The notes beneath the pieces were generated by a model. It saw only the letters and a list, made by a program, of their open reading frames with translations. It ran no database searches and had not been told where the DNA came from. Below, piece after piece: positions 10,919-20,160 of a DNA stretch of 64,000 nucleotides. Numbering within the stretch: the first letter of the stretch is position 1; each line of letters opens with the position of its first letter. The translations under genes and the position numbers were made by a program. Source of the DNA: Ardenticatenales bacterium (GTDB taxonomy: Bacteria > Chloroflexota > Anaerolineae > Ardenticatenales > Ardenticatenaceae); the NCBI GenBank assembly GCA_020634795.1, contig JACKAZ010000002.1, positions 310,001 to 374,000 of the forward strand, in the 5' to 3' direction.

Positions 10919-11569
10919 ATGCGCTCGACCCTCTCACTCATTCTCATCGGCCTCCTCGCCGTTGTCGCTTCTATCGCCGTTGCGCTTGGCTTGGGCTGGC
11001 TGCTGACCTTGATCCTACCCTTCTCCCTCTTCGAGGGGGCGCTGCTGGTGGCGATGGCCTTCGTCGTCGTCTCTGTCTGGGCCAACGCTCTCATCCGAAG
11101 CAGCTTTCCAGCCGCGAGCGACTTTCCGTTCGACGACGATGAATGGGAGCTTGAAGATGAGCCGATTCTTGGCGAGGCGCACTTTTGGCAGCGTCCCGAG
11201 GAGAAAACATGGACCAATTGGCTACGGATGATCGTTGCCAACACGGTGTACAAGAACATGGTTTCTTCCGAGGGGTGGATCGGCGAGATGGCTGAACCGC
11301 GCCAAGAGCAAATCGCGATGGAGTTGACCGACGGCGCGATACAGACGATCAAGAGCCAAGCGCGGCGCGGACGTGATATGCGGGTGAGTCGAACTTCGTT
11401 GCGGAACGCATTGAGGGAGGCGGGGCAGAAGCCGTACGATGACGCCTTGCTCGATATGGTCGTCCATAGCATCAACGGTCAGTTGTTTGCCCTGACCCCA
11501 CTTCTCAATCGGATCGAACGCGAAAAATCGTGGGATGATCCGGTTGATCCTCAGATGTTTGGGCTATGA
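10919..11569 (+). CDS. Uncharacterised membrane-anchored protein
   Basis: The 216-residue protein has two N-terminal membrane segments (about residues 6-28 and 32-50), then an acidic stretch (DDDEWELEDEP) and a cytoplasmic helical domain with conserved-looking Trp and basic residues. No family was recognised. The ATG at 10919 follows TAAGGAG with ideal spacing, so the upstream in-frame extension to 10856 is rejected. It is probably co-transcribed with the GNAT gene. Confidence 0.65.
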   Translation: MRSTLSLILIGLLAVVASIAVALGLGWLLTLILPFSLFEGALLVAMAFVVVSVWANALIRSSFPAASDFPFDDDEWELEDEPILGEAHFWQRPEEKTWTNWLRMIVANTVYKNMVSSEGWIGEMAEPRQEQIAMELTDGAIQTIKSQARRGRDMRVSRTSLRNALREAGQKPYDDALLDMVVHSINGQLFALTPLLNRIEREKSWDDPVDPQMFGL

Positions 11570-11620
11570 GGATCAACGGCAACGCTGCGCCGTGAACGCA
11601 GAACCAACCCAGCAAAACGC

Positions 11621-11646
11621 GACGCGCTCCGACGCTTGAGCGCGTC
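11621..11646. terminator. Hairpin between convergent genes
   Basis: Nine-base arms GACGCGCTC and GAGCGCGTC enclose an 8-nt loop. The element sits between the convergent stops at 11569 and 11679 and could act in both directions, though it lacks a clean T-tract. Confidence 0.55.
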
Positions 11647-11678
11647 GCCTCCCGACCTCGCCATAGGCCCCCCGCCCC

Positions 11679-13976
11679 CTACTCCACTGGCGTGCAGGTT
11701 GAGGCGAACGACCGTGCGGGGGCCGCCAACGCAACCCCGGTAATCGAGGATGTTCCACCCCGCGTCACGAGCGGCAGATAGAGCGTTGCGGCGGCTTCCA
11801 ACGGCTCCACGTCGCAGCCGACGAGCGCCACGTTCCCCGCGTGGTCGTTGGCATAGAGTAGGACGGTGGTTGGCGCACCGACGGAGAGGGTGGTCGCCGT
11901 GGGGAACGTGGGGGGCCGCGTTGCCAGCGCAACGCGATCGACCCAGAGCGAGCGCTGGCCGTGCCACGTCAGTTGCGGCGTGAGCGCGTTGGCCGCGGTA
12001 CCGTTGTAGGCCGCGCGGCTGTCCGCATCGACGTAGAACCATTGCCAGCCCTCGCCGGAAAAATCGGTGCGCCGCAACGGGTAAATGCCGCGCTGTTGCG
12101 GCGTCGACAGATCGTCGATGACCCGCAGCGTCACCACCTCGTCGGGGCCGAGCGGGCCGCTGGTGCGGAGCCGGAACCAGAGGCGATAGAGGTCGGCGTC
12201 CAGCGGGATCGGCGCGAAGCTGACCGTCTCTTCCCCCTGGCCGCTGGGGGTGAAGCTGAGCGCCGCGCCGCCGCTGGCGGTCGGATCATTCACGACCGTC
12301 CCCCCCGCAATCGTTTCGGCCTCCTGCTGCCACGCCGCCAGGCTGATGCCCCCCCGTTCAACACCGCTCAACCCATCCTCGCTGGTGAGGGTGAAAGTGG
12401 CGCTGCCGAAGCTCTGCGAGAGCGCCACATCCAGCGTGGGGGGCGTCCGGTCGATGCCCAGTCGCAGCACGGGGCGGGGGTCGAGCGCCAAGTTCTCCGG
12501 CACGGAAGAGCCTTCCAAGCGATAATTGTCGTAGGGCGTGTCGGGCAGCCCACTGATGTCGAAAAGATGCCACCAACCCAGTTCGGGGTCGAAGGCCCGA
12601 TCCTGCCAGTCACTGTACTGCCAGCCGCTACTCGGATCGTTGTACCACCAGCGCAGTTGGGTTAGATCAACATGGTTGGCGTTGAGCGTGGTGAAGCTGC
12701 CGTCGCCGCGCAGAAAGCGCCGTTCGGGGCGGTTGGCAATGTCGAGCAGGCTCTGGTTGTTCCCGGCGGGCGGTTCGACGGGCGCGTTGGTGTAGTATTT
12801 ACGCAAAATCTGTCGGTAGGACCAACCCGCATCGGCGTGACGTTTGGCGCCCCACTGCCCCATCCCCCAGCCGTGGCCGTTGCGCGTTTTGCCGAAGGAG
12901 GGCGGATCGTCGACCGCGCTGATCGGCTCCCAATTGGGATAGGCGCGGGTCGGGCTGCTATTCTCGGCGCTGAAGAAGGCCTTGAGGATTTCGCCCTCGT
13001 GGGTCAGATGTTGGCCCTCGGTATCGTCGACGGCGCTGTTGGTGGCAGCGAAGGTCTGATCGCACATGTACTGGTGGCTGGTGGTATCGGTCACATCGTA
13101 ATCGGCGCCCGCTGGATTGAGCACATAGTACCAGCCGTAGGAGCGGGCCGCGACCGCCTGTGCCCGCAATGTTTCGGTGGGCCAGGAGCTCGGCACTTCG
13201 TAGGGGACGACCCGTTTGACATAGTCCTCGAAGGGGATGGTGTCGATCTGGCCATGCGGGGTGTCGGGGCGACAGGTGTTGGGGTTGCTCACCCCTTCGC
13301 TGACATGTTTGACGCGGATCGTTTCGGGCGGCTGGTGATCGGTGGGGGCGCGGCTCTGCGCCTGAAGCACGGTGGCGATCTGTGGCGAATCGTCCCGCTC
13401 GATGGTCGTGCGATCCGACGGAATCAGCCAGAGATCGCCCTCCCGCAGAAAGGCCACTTGGCTGCCATCGGGGCTGATCAGTGGGAAGCCCTCCGCCGTC
13501 TCGTTCTCCGTCAGCGCCCGCCATTCGGCGCTGTCCACCTCGTAGCGCCACAGCTCGGAAAACGGCGCCATTTCGCTGCCCCTCGGCGTGAGGGCGGCGA
13601 CCAGCCATTGCCCATCATCGCTCAGCGTCGCTTGGGCGATGATCTCGCGATCGCTGCGCCACAGCGTTTGGCCGTTGAGTTCCAGCGCGTGGCCGTCGCC
13701 GCCCTGCACGATGGTTAGGGGCGACGGGGGGCGCGGCACGGCCTCCGTCGGCGTGAGCGCGCCGCTCGCCAACGTGATGCGCTGCCATCCGCTCTGGGTC
13801 CGCGCCAGCACAACGCCGTCGCTGGGCCACGCTTCAAGGCTCAGCAGCGCGGCCCCCTCGGTGATGCGCGTTGCCCCGCGCGGACTCTCGTTGCTTGGGG
13901 CGCTGCGGGGCAAGGTCAGGGCAAGGCAGAGCCACGCTGCCAACGTCACCAGTAGCATGGGGATTCGCATAGCCAC
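11679..13976 (-). CDS. Secreted SpoIID/LytB-domain protein with N-terminal propeller-like region
   Basis: The 765-residue exported protein has a signal peptide in residues 1-25. Residues ~40-200 contain TolB/WD40-like blades (LISPDGSQVAFLREGDLWLI). The SpoIID/LytB core follows: IPFEDYVKRVVPYEVPSSW, then LRAQAVAARSYGWYY, then HGWGMGQWGA and the C-terminal YRQILRKYYT. SpoIID proteins are peptidoglycan lytic transglycosylases that strip denuded glycan strands. In non-sporulating bacteria these homologues are thought to modify the wall or envelope. The last 250 residues are Ig/beta-sandwich-like. The exact role in this lineage is unknown. Confidence 0.8.
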   Translation of the reverse strand: MAMRIPMLLVTLAAWLCLALTLPRSAPSNESPRGATRITEGAALLSLEAWPSDGVVLARTQSGWQRITLASGALTPTEAVPRPPSPLTIVQGGDGHALELNGQTLWRSDREIIAQATLSDDGQWLVAALTPRGSEMAPFSELWRYEVDSAEWRALTENETAEGFPLISPDGSQVAFLREGDLWLIPSDRTTIERDDSPQIATVLQAQSRAPTDHQPPETIRVKHVSEGVSNPNTCRPDTPHGQIDTIPFEDYVKRVVPYEVPSSWPTETLRAQAVAARSYGWYYVLNPAGADYDVTDTTSHQYMCDQTFAATNSAVDDTEGQHLTHEGEILKAFFSAENSSPTRAYPNWEPISAVDDPPSFGKTRNGHGWGMGQWGAKRHADAGWSYRQILRKYYTNAPVEPPAGNNQSLLDIANRPERRFLRGDGSFTTLNANHVDLTQLRWWYNDPSSGWQYSDWQDRAFDPELGWWHLFDISGLPDTPYDNYRLEGSSVPENLALDPRPVLRLGIDRTPPTLDVALSQSFGSATFTLTSEDGLSGVERGGISLAAWQQEAETIAGGTVVNDPTASGGAALSFTPSGQGEETVSFAPIPLDADLYRLWFRLRTSGPLGPDEVVTLRVIDDLSTPQQRGIYPLRRTDFSGEGWQWFYVDADSRAAYNGTAANALTPQLTWHGQRSLWVDRVALATRPPTFPTATTLSVGAPTTVLLYANDHAGNVALVGCDVEPLEAAATLYLPLVTRGGTSSITGVALAAPARSFASTCTPVE

Positions 13977-13999
13977 CTCCCTGTTCGGCGGAAAATCTC

Positions 14000-14281
14000 T
14001 CAGACGCGATTGCTTGGTGCGCGTTTCAGCGCTTTTTGGTTAAAGGAATGGGCGGCCAGCGCGGCCCACATCATCGACAACGGCCAAATCAGGCAGAAGA
14101 GCAGCAGCGAAAAGCCGTGGGTCACGAAGGCCAGCAAAATCGCCGCCAGCCCAATCAACCCCATAAAGATGCCGCCCGGAATCGTCGCATACAACATGCC
14201 GAGTGGCCCAAAGAAGACGGTGAGAATGATCGCGATTCCCACATTTTTCGTCGTGGTCACCACGATAGGCTGAGAAGACAT
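14000..14281 (-). CDS. Small membrane protein
   Basis: The 93-residue protein has two or three hydrophobic segments, including IAIILTVFFGPLGMLYATI and LLLFCLIWPLSMMWAALAA. The FGPLGMLY turn between helices is reminiscent of small TM2-like proteins. The ATG at 14281 has an AAGGAG Shine-Dalgarno. A longer frame to 14350 lacks one. The function is unknown. Confidence 0.65.
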   Translation of the reverse strand: MSSQPIVVTTTKNVGIAIILTVFFGPLGMLYATIPGGIFMGLIGLAAILLAFVTHGFSLLLFCLIWPLSMMWAALAAHSFNQKALKRAPSNRV

Positions 14282-14451
14282 CTGAAGCTCCTTAATTACA
14301 AAAATTAAACGAACCGTGGCCCCCAAAATGGACAAAACAACATGAGCCACAGTTGAATCATAATCGCGGTCACGTGGGTTGGGAAATGGAGGAGGGGGAG
14401 CGGCGCAGCGAAGGGGGGCGTCAAGCGCCGCGTGCGAGGGGGGGACAACGC

Positions 14452-14480
14452 TTGAAGCGAGCTTTCTTCGGCGCTACACT
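14452..14480 (+). promoter_or_regulatory. Sigma-70-type promoter
   Basis: TTGAAG (14452-14457) and TACACT (14475-14480) are spaced by 17 bp. The small ORF begins 43 nt downstream at 14524. Confidence 0.6.
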
Positions 14481-14523
14481 TTGCGCACCCTCAGAAATTG
14501 CCCCAGCGAGTCAACGAACAACT

Positions 14524-14847
14524 ATGTATGATTTGTGGTCTTGGTTAAGTCGCCGCGTACGCCCGCGTGCCGCCGAGGTGGCCCGCTCCTGCATCTTCGA
14601 TGAGCGGTACGGCTGCATCATTCCCGCCGAGATTCCCACTCAGAACCTCGGCACGACCTTCGACTTCCAGGCGATGGCGCTCAACTGCGGTTATCGCGGC
14701 GGCAAGGACGATTGGTGGCACATCCATCATTCCGGCCCCGCCCGCGAAGGGGCCTTTGCGCGCAACTGCCCGCACTCCTATCGTCCGGGCCACGTGGAGG
14801 AGGCGGTGGCGTGTGACTGTATGGGGCAGATGGAGAATGAAGAATAG
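14524..14847 (+). CDS. Small Cys/His-containing hypothetical protein
   Basis: The 107-residue protein has Cys at the patterns RSCIFDERYGC, LNCGY, ARNCPH and ACDC, and a WWHIHHSGP segment. The Cys/His content could bind a metal, but the spacing matches no zinc-binding family I recognise. A good promoter lies 43 nt upstream, which supports a real gene. The open frame to 14353 crosses that promoter and is rejected. Confidence 0.5.
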   Translation: MYDLWSWLSRRVRPRAAEVARSCIFDERYGCIIPAEIPTQNLGTTFDFQAMALNCGYRGGKDDWWHIHHSGPAREGAFARNCPHSYRPGHVEEAVACDCMGQMENEE

Positions 14848-14943
14848 CGAATGGGGAAACCCTGCTAATTCCATCGTATGGCAGTGGGAATAGCGTGGAA
14901 ACATCATCGCTCTTCTCCATCTCTATCGCTCTCTTCCCGCCGT

Positions 14944-15345
14944 TCAACGCAGCCAGACGACGGTGATGCCACGGTTGGCGCGGTTGAAATCGGCGTCGGG
15001 GAAGTCGCCGATTTCGCCGCGCATCTGCATGGTCGTTTCGTCGCTTTGGTGGTAGCGTTCGCCCGGAATGGCGGCGCGAAAGCGGAAGGGGTTGCGTGCC
15101 AACCAGCTTCGCACATTTTCTTGCAGGACGCTGCTGCCCGTGCTGCGCCCCCAGCCATGGATGATCTTGAGGATGCGCGCCTTGTGGCGCACGGCATCTT
15201 TCGGCGCTTTGTGGAGCGCCCATTGCGCCTCTTGCCACGTCAGCCCGTGCAGGTCGAGCTCGTAGATCAGCCGCTTCTCGCCCTCGTGGAGCCGCTGACC
15301 CCCATACCGTTCACGGCTCCGTCGCTTCGGTCGTCGCTTGCTCAT
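14944..15345 (-). CDS. Smr domain protein
   Basis: The 133-residue protein has a basic N terminus and then a complete Smr (small MutS-related) domain: YELDLHGLTWQEA, then RILKIIHGWGRSTGSSVLQE, then VRSWL. The LDxHG and HGxGxG motifs are those of Smr endonuclease-like domains found alone or at the C terminus of MutS2. Its first four bases overlap the end of the FtsK gene, so it is translated as the second gene of that operon. It could process RNA or branched DNA. Confidence 0.88.
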   Translation of the reverse strand: MSKRRPKRRSRERYGGQRLHEGEKRLIYELDLHGLTWQEAQWALHKAPKDAVRHKARILKIIHGWGRSTGSSVLQENVRSWLARNPFRFRAAIPGERYHQSDETTMQMRGEIGDFPDADFNRANRGITVVWLR

Positions 15346-17612
15346 TCCTCGTAATCTCGAACCGGGGTCGTTGTGTCTTCCCCATTCTCGTGAACCGTGC
15401 GCAATTTGCCCGGCCCGACATGCTTGCCGATCGTTCCTTCCTCTTCCATCAGATCGACGAGACGCGCCGCCCGCGCATAGCCCACCCGCAGCCGGCGCTG
15501 GAGCAGGGAGATCGAGGCGTGTCCCTCCTCTTGCACCAGCTCGCGCGCCTTTGCTAACAGTTCGTCAGCCTCGTCGCGCTTCGTCTCGATCAGCTCCTCC
15601 CACGTCACCTTCGGCACGATCACCTTTTCAGCGGATTGGCGCTTCGGCTTGCGGGGCCGCTCGCTCTGGCGCAGCCAGAAACGATTGAGTGCGGCCAGCT
15701 CCTCCTCGCTGACGAAGCTGCCCTGTGCCCGCACCGCTGCCCCCGCATCCGGCGCTTGAAAGAGCATATCCCCCTGCCCCAGAAGCGACTCTGCCCCCGG
15801 CCGGTCCAGAATGACGCGGCTGTCGATCTGGCTGGCGACCGAAAAGGCGATGCGGGCCGGGAAGTTGGCTTTGATCAGCCCGGTCACCACATTGACGCTG
15901 GGCCGCTGGGTCGCCAAGACCATGTGGATGCCGGTGGCACGGGCCATCTGCGCCAAACGGCAGAGCATCGTCTCCACCTGCTCCGGCGAGGCCATCATCA
16001 GGTCGGCCATCTCGTCGATGACGAGCACTAGGTAGGGCAGCGGGGTTTCGCCATCGAGCCGCATCTTGGCGTTGTAGCTTTCGAGGTTGCGCACCTTCTG
16101 CTCGGAAAAGAGCTTGTAGCGCCGTTCCATTTCGGTCAGCGTCCAGCGCAGCAGCCCCAACACCTTTTCGATTTCGATGACGACCGGCACCAGCAGATGG
16201 GGGATGCCGTTGTAGCCGATCAGTTCGACCCGTTTGGGATCGACGAGCAGCAGCCGCAGCTCGTCGGGGGTGTGCTGACAGAGTAGGCAGCAGAGGATGC
16301 TGTTGATACAGACCGATTTGCCGGAGCCGGTTGCGCCCGCGATCAGCAGGTGGGGCATCCGCGCCAGATCCGCGATCACCGCATTGCCCATCACATCGCG
16401 CCCCAACGCCAGCGGCAGCGCCCCCCGCATCGATTCGAACTCTTCGCTTTCCATCGTGTTGCGCAGGGTGACGGCGCTGGATTGATCGTTGGGCACTTCG
16501 ATGCCAACGTAAGCGTGGCCGGGCACGGGCGCTTCGATGCGGATCGTGGGTGCGGACAACGCCAGTGCAAGGTCGTTGCGCAGCGCGGCGATGGCCGAGA
16601 CGCGGACTTTGCTCTCCCGTGCCGTGCCACGAACCACTTTGCGCACGATGCCTGGGGCAACGCCGTACTGGGTCACGGTGGGGCCACGGTTGATGGCGAC
16701 GACGTTGCCCGGCACGCCAAAGGCCGCCAGCGTCTTTTCGATGGTGCGGCTCTTCTGGCGCAGCTCCTCGTCGTCCGCTGGCCCCAGATCCACATCCTCC
16801 AACATCTCCCGCCATGGCGGCAGTTCCCAATGGCTCTCTGGCCGCCGATGGTAGCGCGGGGGGGCGGCTGTCGGGGCTGCCGAGGCGGCGCGCAGCCGAT
16901 TCGCGCCGCCCGCTGCTGCCTGCCACCCGTTGCGCAGCGCGGCAGCGATCCGCGCCAGCCCCTCATGGAGCCGTGTGGCGAGCGAGGGCCGCGTCACCGA
17001 CGGGGGTGGGGGGTCATCGAAGAAGGAGGGTTGCAGGACGGGCGTCTCCGCCTCGCTGGGGGTGCGGTCGTTGCGGCCGCGCTGTGGTTTCAGCCGCGCG
17101 GGGGGGCGGTCGATCAGCATCAGCGTGCCGACCAGCAGCGCGGCCCCGCTGAGCAGCAAGGCCCCGACCGTGCCGAGCGCCACGTTCAGTGCACTGTAGA
17201 GCTGCAGCGCCAACGCGCCGCCGTACTGGTCGGTGGGGCGATAGGGGTGGGTTGCCTGCCAATAGCCGCCGACTGCGAATAGTGCCAGCAGCAGCAGCAG
17301 GATGCCCATTGCGCGTCGGCGGCGCAGGGGGAGTGGCCTCATGCCCGCCAAGAGCCAGAGGCCGAAGAGGGCGAGCAAAGGCCCCAGCAGCCACGACAGA
17401 CCGCCCAGCAGCCATTCGCTCCAGCCACGCATCGTCATGGCGGCGGGCGACTCGGTGAGCCAACTCAGCGTCGTCAGCGCGCCGACGATCAGCGCGGCCC
17501 AGCCCGCAGATTGGCGAAGCAGGTTGCCGCGTGATGGCGGTGGGGGGGCGCTGCGCTTCCCGCGCCGTGACGGCGTTTTGCCCTTGCTTCGAGTCGTTTT
17601 CTTGCGCGTCAT
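15342..17612 (-). CDS. ftsK: FtsK/SpoIIIE DNA translocase
   Basis: The 756-residue septal DNA pump has four predicted N-terminal membrane helices (residues 35-170) and a short Pro/Arg-rich linker. The alpha/beta RecA-like motor carries Walker A GATGSGKS near residue 424, Walker B LVLVIDEMADLM and the ATQRPSVNVVTGLIKANFP segment. A C-terminal winged-helix gamma domain (ISLLQRRLRVGYARAARLVDLMEEEG) normally recognises the polar KOPS/SRS sequences. It coordinates chromosome segregation with division. A TACAAT box on the minus strand at 17645-17650 is a likely -10 element. The Smr gene follows with a 4-base overlap. Confidence 0.95.
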   Translation of the reverse strand: MTRKKTTRSKGKTPSRRGKRSAPPPPSRGNLLRQSAGWAALIVGALTTLSWLTESPAAMTMRGWSEWLLGGLSWLLGPLLALFGLWLLAGMRPLPLRRRRAMGILLLLLALFAVGGYWQATHPYRPTDQYGGALALQLYSALNVALGTVGALLLSGAALLVGTLMLIDRPPARLKPQRGRNDRTPSEAETPVLQPSFFDDPPPPSVTRPSLATRLHEGLARIAAALRNGWQAAAGGANRLRAASAAPTAAPPRYHRRPESHWELPPWREMLEDVDLGPADDEELRQKSRTIEKTLAAFGVPGNVVAINRGPTVTQYGVAPGIVRKVVRGTARESKVRVSAIAALRNDLALALSAPTIRIEAPVPGHAYVGIEVPNDQSSAVTLRNTMESEEFESMRGALPLALGRDVMGNAVIADLARMPHLLIAGATGSGKSVCINSILCCLLCQHTPDELRLLLVDPKRVELIGYNGIPHLLVPVVIEIEKVLGLLRWTLTEMERRYKLFSEQKVRNLESYNAKMRLDGETPLPYLVLVIDEMADLMMASPEQVETMLCRLAQMARATGIHMVLATQRPSVNVVTGLIKANFPARIAFSVASQIDSRVILDRPGAESLLGQGDMLFQAPDAGAAVRAQGSFVSEEELAALNRFWLRQSERPRKPKRQSAEKVIVPKVTWEELIETKRDEADELLAKARELVQEEGHASISLLQRRLRVGYARAARLVDLMEEEGTIGKHVGPGKLRTVHENGEDTTTPVRDYEE

Positions 17613-17883
17613 TGTGGCCTCAATCGAACGTTTGTCCGAGTCCGATTGTAGCCGAGCCGAGGCGAAATGCAGAACGGAGAAGAGAGGGGGCTGATCCTGG
17701 AGAAGGTGGCTGTAGGGGTTGCTGGCGGCTGCGACGGCGTTGGTGAACGCAGAACCCTAGTCCTTCGGACCGCTGCGCGAACGCTTCGCTCAGGGCAGGC
17801 TCCGCACGCAAAACGAAGGGTGGATAAAAACGTGGCTCGGGCTAACGGATTTTGTGGTTGGCGAGGTGATGCAGATGTTATAA

Positions 17884-18036
17884 TGGAGCCGTCATGCGCG
17901 ACGGCGTATCACGGAGAATGAAAGTGGCGCGTGATGATGTCGGGTGTACGGCTGTGCGGGTGAACGGCCGGGCCAAGCAGTGAATTATCAACGGAAATGC
18001 TAGGCTCCCATGCACCATGCACCATGCGCCATGCCC
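17884..18036 (+). repeat. Dispersed intergenic repeat, copy 1, with CATGCAC tandem tail
   Basis: About 150 bp shared with 30568-30735 and, for its first 70 bp, with 38886-38965. The common core reads as CACRGAGRATGAA followed by GTSG and CGTG. The tail GGAAATGCTAGGC then runs into tandem CATGCAC heptamers at 18005-18030. The rest of the gap 17613-18088 holds the ftsK promoter and no recognised gene. Confidence 0.75.
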
Positions 18037-18088
18037 CCCATCCCCACGCGCCCCCTCTCGCCAAAACGTCGCACAGACGATCCGCTGC

Positions 18089-19030
18089 CTACTCCCGAAT
18101 ACTCACGCCGCCGATGGCGTTGATTTCGATGTTGACCGTGTCCCCGATGGCGTACTGTTCCCAGCGGCTTAAGGGGAGACCGATCGAGTACCGCTCGCCG
18201 TTGCTGGCGTCGAGGGTGAGGGTGTACCGTTCACCCTGCTCGCCCTGCCGCTCGTCGGTGGTCAGCGTGAAGGCGGGCCAGAAGGGGGTGATGCCGTTGA
18301 CCCCGTTCGCTGCTTCGGTACGTATCACCTGCCACTCGTCCAACTCATAGGTGTACTCGGTGCGATATTCCGTCTCTTCGCGGTAGATCGGCTCGGTACA
18401 GTAGACATCTTCGAAGAAGCCGTTACCCAAGTCACGCTGATCGCAGACATATTCCCGGTCGCCGACCTTGACTTGGCGCGTTTCGTAGAGCGCCTCTCTC
18501 TCGCTGATCAGGCGGGCATCGTCGGGCAGCGCCCAGCCTTCGCGTTGGACGGGTTGGAGGGCCAAAATCTCCACCGTCCGTTCCCACCCTTTGTCGGCAA
18601 CGATGGCCGTTTCGCTGGAGGTGCGGAAGAAGGCGAAGTAGGCGCAGGCGAAGAGGGCGAGTCCGACGAGCGCGATCGCAATGAAAGCGCGTGGGCTGAC
18701 CCCCGTAGCGGGCAGCGCGGTCGGTTCGCGGCTCGCGCCGAGGGTGCGGACCGCTTGGGTGCGGGCATCGGCGGATTTCGGCGCAAAGCATTGCTTGCAA
18801 TCCGTGGCGGTGGCGAGGTTGCTGGCACCGCAATAATCGCAGATCCAATCGGCGCCGGCCTTCGCCGTGGCGAGCAAGGACTGTTCCGTGACCTCCTCCT
18901 CGATATCGGCGAGGTAGAATGCGATGCCCTCTGGGCGCGGCGAGCCGCAGTTGCCACAAATCTTGTGTCGCCCAAAAATGCCGCGTGAGCCGCAGTGGGG
19001 GCAGTCCCAACGTCCTTCTCGAATTGCCAC
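18089..19030 (-). CDS. Zinc-ribbon membrane protein
   Basis: The 313-residue protein has two N-terminal zinc ribbons, CPHC...CGNC (residues 10-29) and CDYC...CKQC (around 64-80). One membrane helix follows near residues 110-132, then a C-terminal beta-rich domain rich in Tyr and Glu (YREETEYRTEYTYELDEW). The ribbons would be cytoplasmic and the C-terminal part outside. No family name is certain. The GTG start at 19030 has an AGGAG Shine-Dalgarno 7 nt upstream. The gene is preceded by a GGGGGAGCT repeat array. Confidence 0.7.
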   Translation of the reverse strand: MAIREGRWDCPHCGSRGIFGRHKICGNCGSPRPEGIAFYLADIEEEVTEQSLLATAKAGADWICDYCGASNLATATDCKQCFAPKSADARTQAVRTLGASREPTALPATGVSPRAFIAIALVGLALFACAYFAFFRTSSETAIVADKGWERTVEILALQPVQREGWALPDDARLISEREALYETRQVKVGDREYVCDQRDLGNGFFEDVYCTEPIYREETEYRTEYTYELDEWQVIRTEAANGVNGITPFWPAFTLTTDERQGEQGERYTLTLDASNGERYSIGLPLSRWEQYAIGDTVNIEINAIGGVSIRE

Positions 19031-19045
19031 GGTCTTCTCCTGTGT

Positions 19046-19092
19046 GGGGGGGGGGGAGCTAAAGGAGCTTAGGGAGCTGGGGGAGCTTGGGG
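19046..19092. repeat. GGGGGAGCT-type 9-bp tandem array (family A)
   Basis: Degenerate 9-bp units built on GGGGAGCTN, starting 16 bases upstream of the zinc-ribbon start codon. Cleaner copies occur at 41186-41251, 45477-45518 and 52331-52380. The rest of the gap 19093-19299 holds nothing I recognise except a CATTCTCCAT-type fragment near 19219. Confidence 0.75.
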
Positions 19093-19299
19093 AAGGGATT
19101 GCAAATCATTGGAGAGGCGGGGTGGCTGCACTGCCCCGGGTTCTCGATTCTCAACCCCAATGGGACTGTCCACCGAACCAAGCACAACGGCGGAGCGGTG
19201 AAACATTTCCCAACATTACCCCATTCTCCATTTCTCCATGCCGCTCCCAACGCTGGCCGCCCCTCTCCATCCTAACGTCTCAACGTCACCCAATTCCTC

Positions 19300-19932
19300 T
19301 CACGCCCGCCTCGTCGCGATCAACATGCCGTCCCCGGCGGGATAGATCGTGCTGGTGAACCGGGGGTCGTGAGCGACCTGCCGATTGAAATGGAAGATCG
19401 TGGGCTTGTCGGTGAGCACCTTGCCGTTGGCGAAGGCGTTGTGCATCGCCAGCGTGCCGCCGACACGCAGGTTCTCGGCGATCCACGTGAAATAGTCGGG
19501 GTAGCTGTCGCGGTCGGCGTCCATGAAGACGAGGTCGAAGGGGCCGCGCGCGGTCAGCGTGGGCAGCACCTCGCGTGCAGCGCCGACATGGACGGTGACC
19601 CGATCATCGACCCCCGCCAGCGCGAAATGGCGCTGCGCCACCGCAGCGTGGTCGGGGTTGATCTCGATGGTGTGGAGCGTTGCGCGTCCATCGTTGGGCA
19701 GCGCAAGGGCGATGCAACTGCCGCTGTAGCCGCCCAGTGTGCCGATCTCGACCACACGCCGTGCGCCGGTGGCACGGACCAGCCAGTGCAGGAACTGCCC
19801 CTCCTCCGGGCTTAGCTCGATGCCGGGTAAGCCGTGTTCCGCCGTCTGGGCGCGGATGCGCCGCAAAGGCTCGCTCTCTGGCACGAAGGTTCGGGTGATG
19901 TAGTCGCTGAGTTGATCGTTGTAAGTGGTCAA
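19300..19932 (-). CDS. SAM-dependent O-methyltransferase (CCoAOMT-like)
   Basis: The 210-residue class I methyltransferase belongs to the caffeoyl-CoA/catechol O-methyltransferase-like group. It has RVVEIGTLGGYSGSCIALAL (SAM-binding motif I), TIEINPDHAAVA (acidic residue for the ribose), and FDLVFMDADRDSYPDYF (metal-binding DAD motif with the following Asp/Asn ligands). The family methylates vicinal hydroxyls in a Mg2+-dependent way. The acceptor here is unknown. The length is normal. It is divergent from the NACHT gene. Confidence 0.88.
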   Translation of the reverse strand: MTTYNDQLSDYITRTFVPESEPLRRIRAQTAEHGLPGIELSPEEGQFLHWLVRATGARRVVEIGTLGGYSGSCIALALPNDGRATLHTIEINPDHAAVAQRHFALAGVDDRVTVHVGAAREVLPTLTARGPFDLVFMDADRDSYPDYFTWIAENLRVGGTLAMHNAFANGKVLTDKPTIFHFNRQVAHDPRFTSTIYPAGDGMLIATRRA

Positions 19933-20113
19933 GGGTGCTCCTCCCTCGTGGTCGTTCTGTGTGGCACGCCCGCCTATTGTGGCAAAGCCGCCTCAAAACG
20001 AAAAGCGTCGGAACGGCAACGGAGCGCATTACATCTGTGACGCTGCGCGAGAAGACGACCTTGGGCTCGCCACGCTCCCTGTTTCAACGCTTCTCGTTTC
20101 AACCCTTCTCCGT

Positions 20114-20119
20114 TATACT
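20114..20119 (+). promoter_or_regulatory. Probable -10 box of the NACHT gene
   Basis: TATACT lies 42 nt before the ATG at 20161. No convincing -35 box is seen at 16-18 bp, so an extended or activator-dependent promoter is possible. Confidence 0.4.
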
Positions 20120-20160
20120 CGTGCTACTCGCTTATGGTAAGTTGAGGATTGGAAACGGTT

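Noticed and set aside
11679..13976. Sporulation gene cluster
   Set aside because: SpoIID/LytB domains occur widely in non-sporulating bacteria and no other sporulation gene is near.
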